A DNA stretch of 64,000 nucleotides from Batillaria attramentaria (taxonomy: Eukaryota; Mollusca; Gastropoda; Batillariidae), in contig JACVVK020000448.1 in assembly GCA_018292915.2 (NCBI GenBank), forward strand, positions 492,501 to 556,500, in the 5' to 3' direction. The notes beneath the pieces were generated by a model that searched no databases, was not told the origin of the DNA, and saw only the letters and a list, made by a program, of their open reading frames with translations. Every line of letters starts with the position of its first letter. The stretch's first letter is position 1. Shown piece by piece: positions 62,705 through 64,000 of the stretch. The position numbers and the translations under genes are program-made.

Positions 62705-64000
62705 AACCATTCGGACAATCTAAACTTTGATGGCATAGCTGATTACATGAAGTGTTCCTCTGTGTTGTCTTATCTTTATGGACAAGATGGCCCATGAACA
62801 GTATTGTACTTGTGTTTGTGTATAGAATGGTACAGTTTATGTATTCACCGCTACAGCAAATTATCGCCTCGGTGACTCTGATCTTCCACAAAAACAGCTA
62901 CTGTTAACTGTTTTCCTGGTATTAAAGAAAACAAACAAACAAACAAACAAAAAAAATGTTAATTTCAGTGTTGGTAAACAATGAAGGCAGGGTTGGTAAA
63001 TATTTTATTTTATTTTATTTTTCACATCAATGTTTTTAACCGGGAGCATTACCTGCATTGCCAGTAACTAGGGTTTATTATTGTGGCTTTTCTTGTTTAA
63101 TTTTTGGAGGAAAGAAAAATGTAGGTTGTAAATGAAAAGAAGAACGTATAAAAAACTTTTTTGAAAAATGTTGTTTTATATTTTAGGCACTTTAAGCAAT
63201 CGATTGACCACTTTTGTGTAAGTAATACTTACATATTGTCTTGTTGCCTCTTTGTAAATTTTAAATATTCTTCGTAACTTTTGGAAAAAAAAATGCGTTA
63301 GCATTAGATTGTCTGTCACTCATGCGTTTTCTTGGGGTGAAAAGATGTGATGTTAGTCTCCATCATGAGATAAATACAGTATTGCAATTCTGAGTACGTT
63401 TATCATTTGTAAATAATTATTTTGTTCTCATGAAGTCCAAATTACATAGTACATGTACATGTACCTACAATTGAGTTGTCCACACTTTTGTGGAAAGTGT
63501 TGCAAAATATTGCAAAAATTTCAGTGCCCAGGAATCCAGTTTCAAACAGCAGTCAAGTTTCATTTTTCAAGTAAACTTTTCTTTTCTCATACCCACCAAA
63601 AGTACAAAAGGAAGAAGACAGACCAAAACAGTTACCGATACTTGAAGACAGTCGTGTCTGTTCAGTCTGTTGTTCTGTTGTGTAAATTGTACGTTGCTAG
63701 TGGATTTGTCAAACCTTGTATGTGCTACATGATTTTTTATTGTACGTGTACTTACTAGTTTGGACACTGACAACATGCTCTCATGATTTGCTCACTAAAC
63801 TACTGCCTTTCTATTCATCTTTCTGTAATTGTATTGGTTTCATTGAAAACAGTGACTGTTCAGTACCTGTGATTGTGATTCAAATGCATCGTTAAGGAGA
63901 CAAATTAACCTAAACTTTACTTTTATAAATTTATATTCCCATACCAGTTCATGTTCACAGAATTTCTGCATTCATTTCATCTGTCATTTCCACATGAATT
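62705..64000 (+). other. 3' UTR and downstream DNA of the acidic protein gene
   Basis: ATTAAA at 62,921-62,926, about 217 bases after the stop, is a plausible poly(A) signal. The rest is AT-rich with no exon or recognised repeat; the UTR could run further. Confidence 0.45.

Overview
The window is animal genomic DNA. Genes are split into short exons with GT-AG introns, surrounded by long (CA)n/(GT)n arrays, poly-G and poly-A runs, several tRNA-derived SINE families, MITEs, a mariner element, and fragments of LINE, Ty3/gypsy and tyrosine-recombinase elements. Gene content and repeat style suggest a lophotrochozoan, most likely a marine gastropod mollusc; species is inference only. There is no operon, CRISPR array or bacterial signal.

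Layout. 1-5.4 kb: repeats only, including a 250-bp-arm inverted repeat and a SINE split by a nested insertion. 5.4-9.7 kb (minus): a four-exon, 299-residue CLAMP-domain ciliary protein (CABCOCO1/CFAP119 type) whose introns carry a 127-bp minisatellite and three tandem copies of part of exon 2. 10.6-14.1 kb: a long tRNA-derived SINE, a Ty3/gypsy RT-RNase H fragment and a decayed tyrosine recombinase. 15.0-19.8 kb (minus): a ten-exon PIGK/GPI8 gene for the GPI transamidase catalytic subunit, apparently ending without the C-terminal membrane helix. 21.4-37.1 kb (plus): a twelve- or thirteen-exon adenylate kinase with a DPY-30-like N-terminus and two kinase domains (AK5-like). 37.1-56.2 kb: mostly repeats, holding a near-complete mariner, a Harbinger-like element, MITEs, G-rich minisatellites and one good first-exon candidate. 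56.2-62.7 kb (plus): exons of an acidic Ala/Glu/Pro/Lys-rich low-complexity protein with two candidate alternative first exons (41,744 and 56,244); its 3' UTR probably runs to about 62.9 kb or beyond.

How the genes relate. The CLAMP protein and the multidomain adenylate kinase both fit cilia/flagella work (axonemal structure and ATP/ADP buffering), while PIGK acts in the ER. PIGK and the kinase are divergently arranged, 1.5 kb apart. The acidic protein resembles GAP-43/BASP1 in composition and in one N-terminus (hydrophobic/basic with adjacent cysteines), by analogy only; it is the best candidate here for something undescribed. Coding models were built by hand from exon phase, splice sites and protein similarity; no RNA evidence was available.
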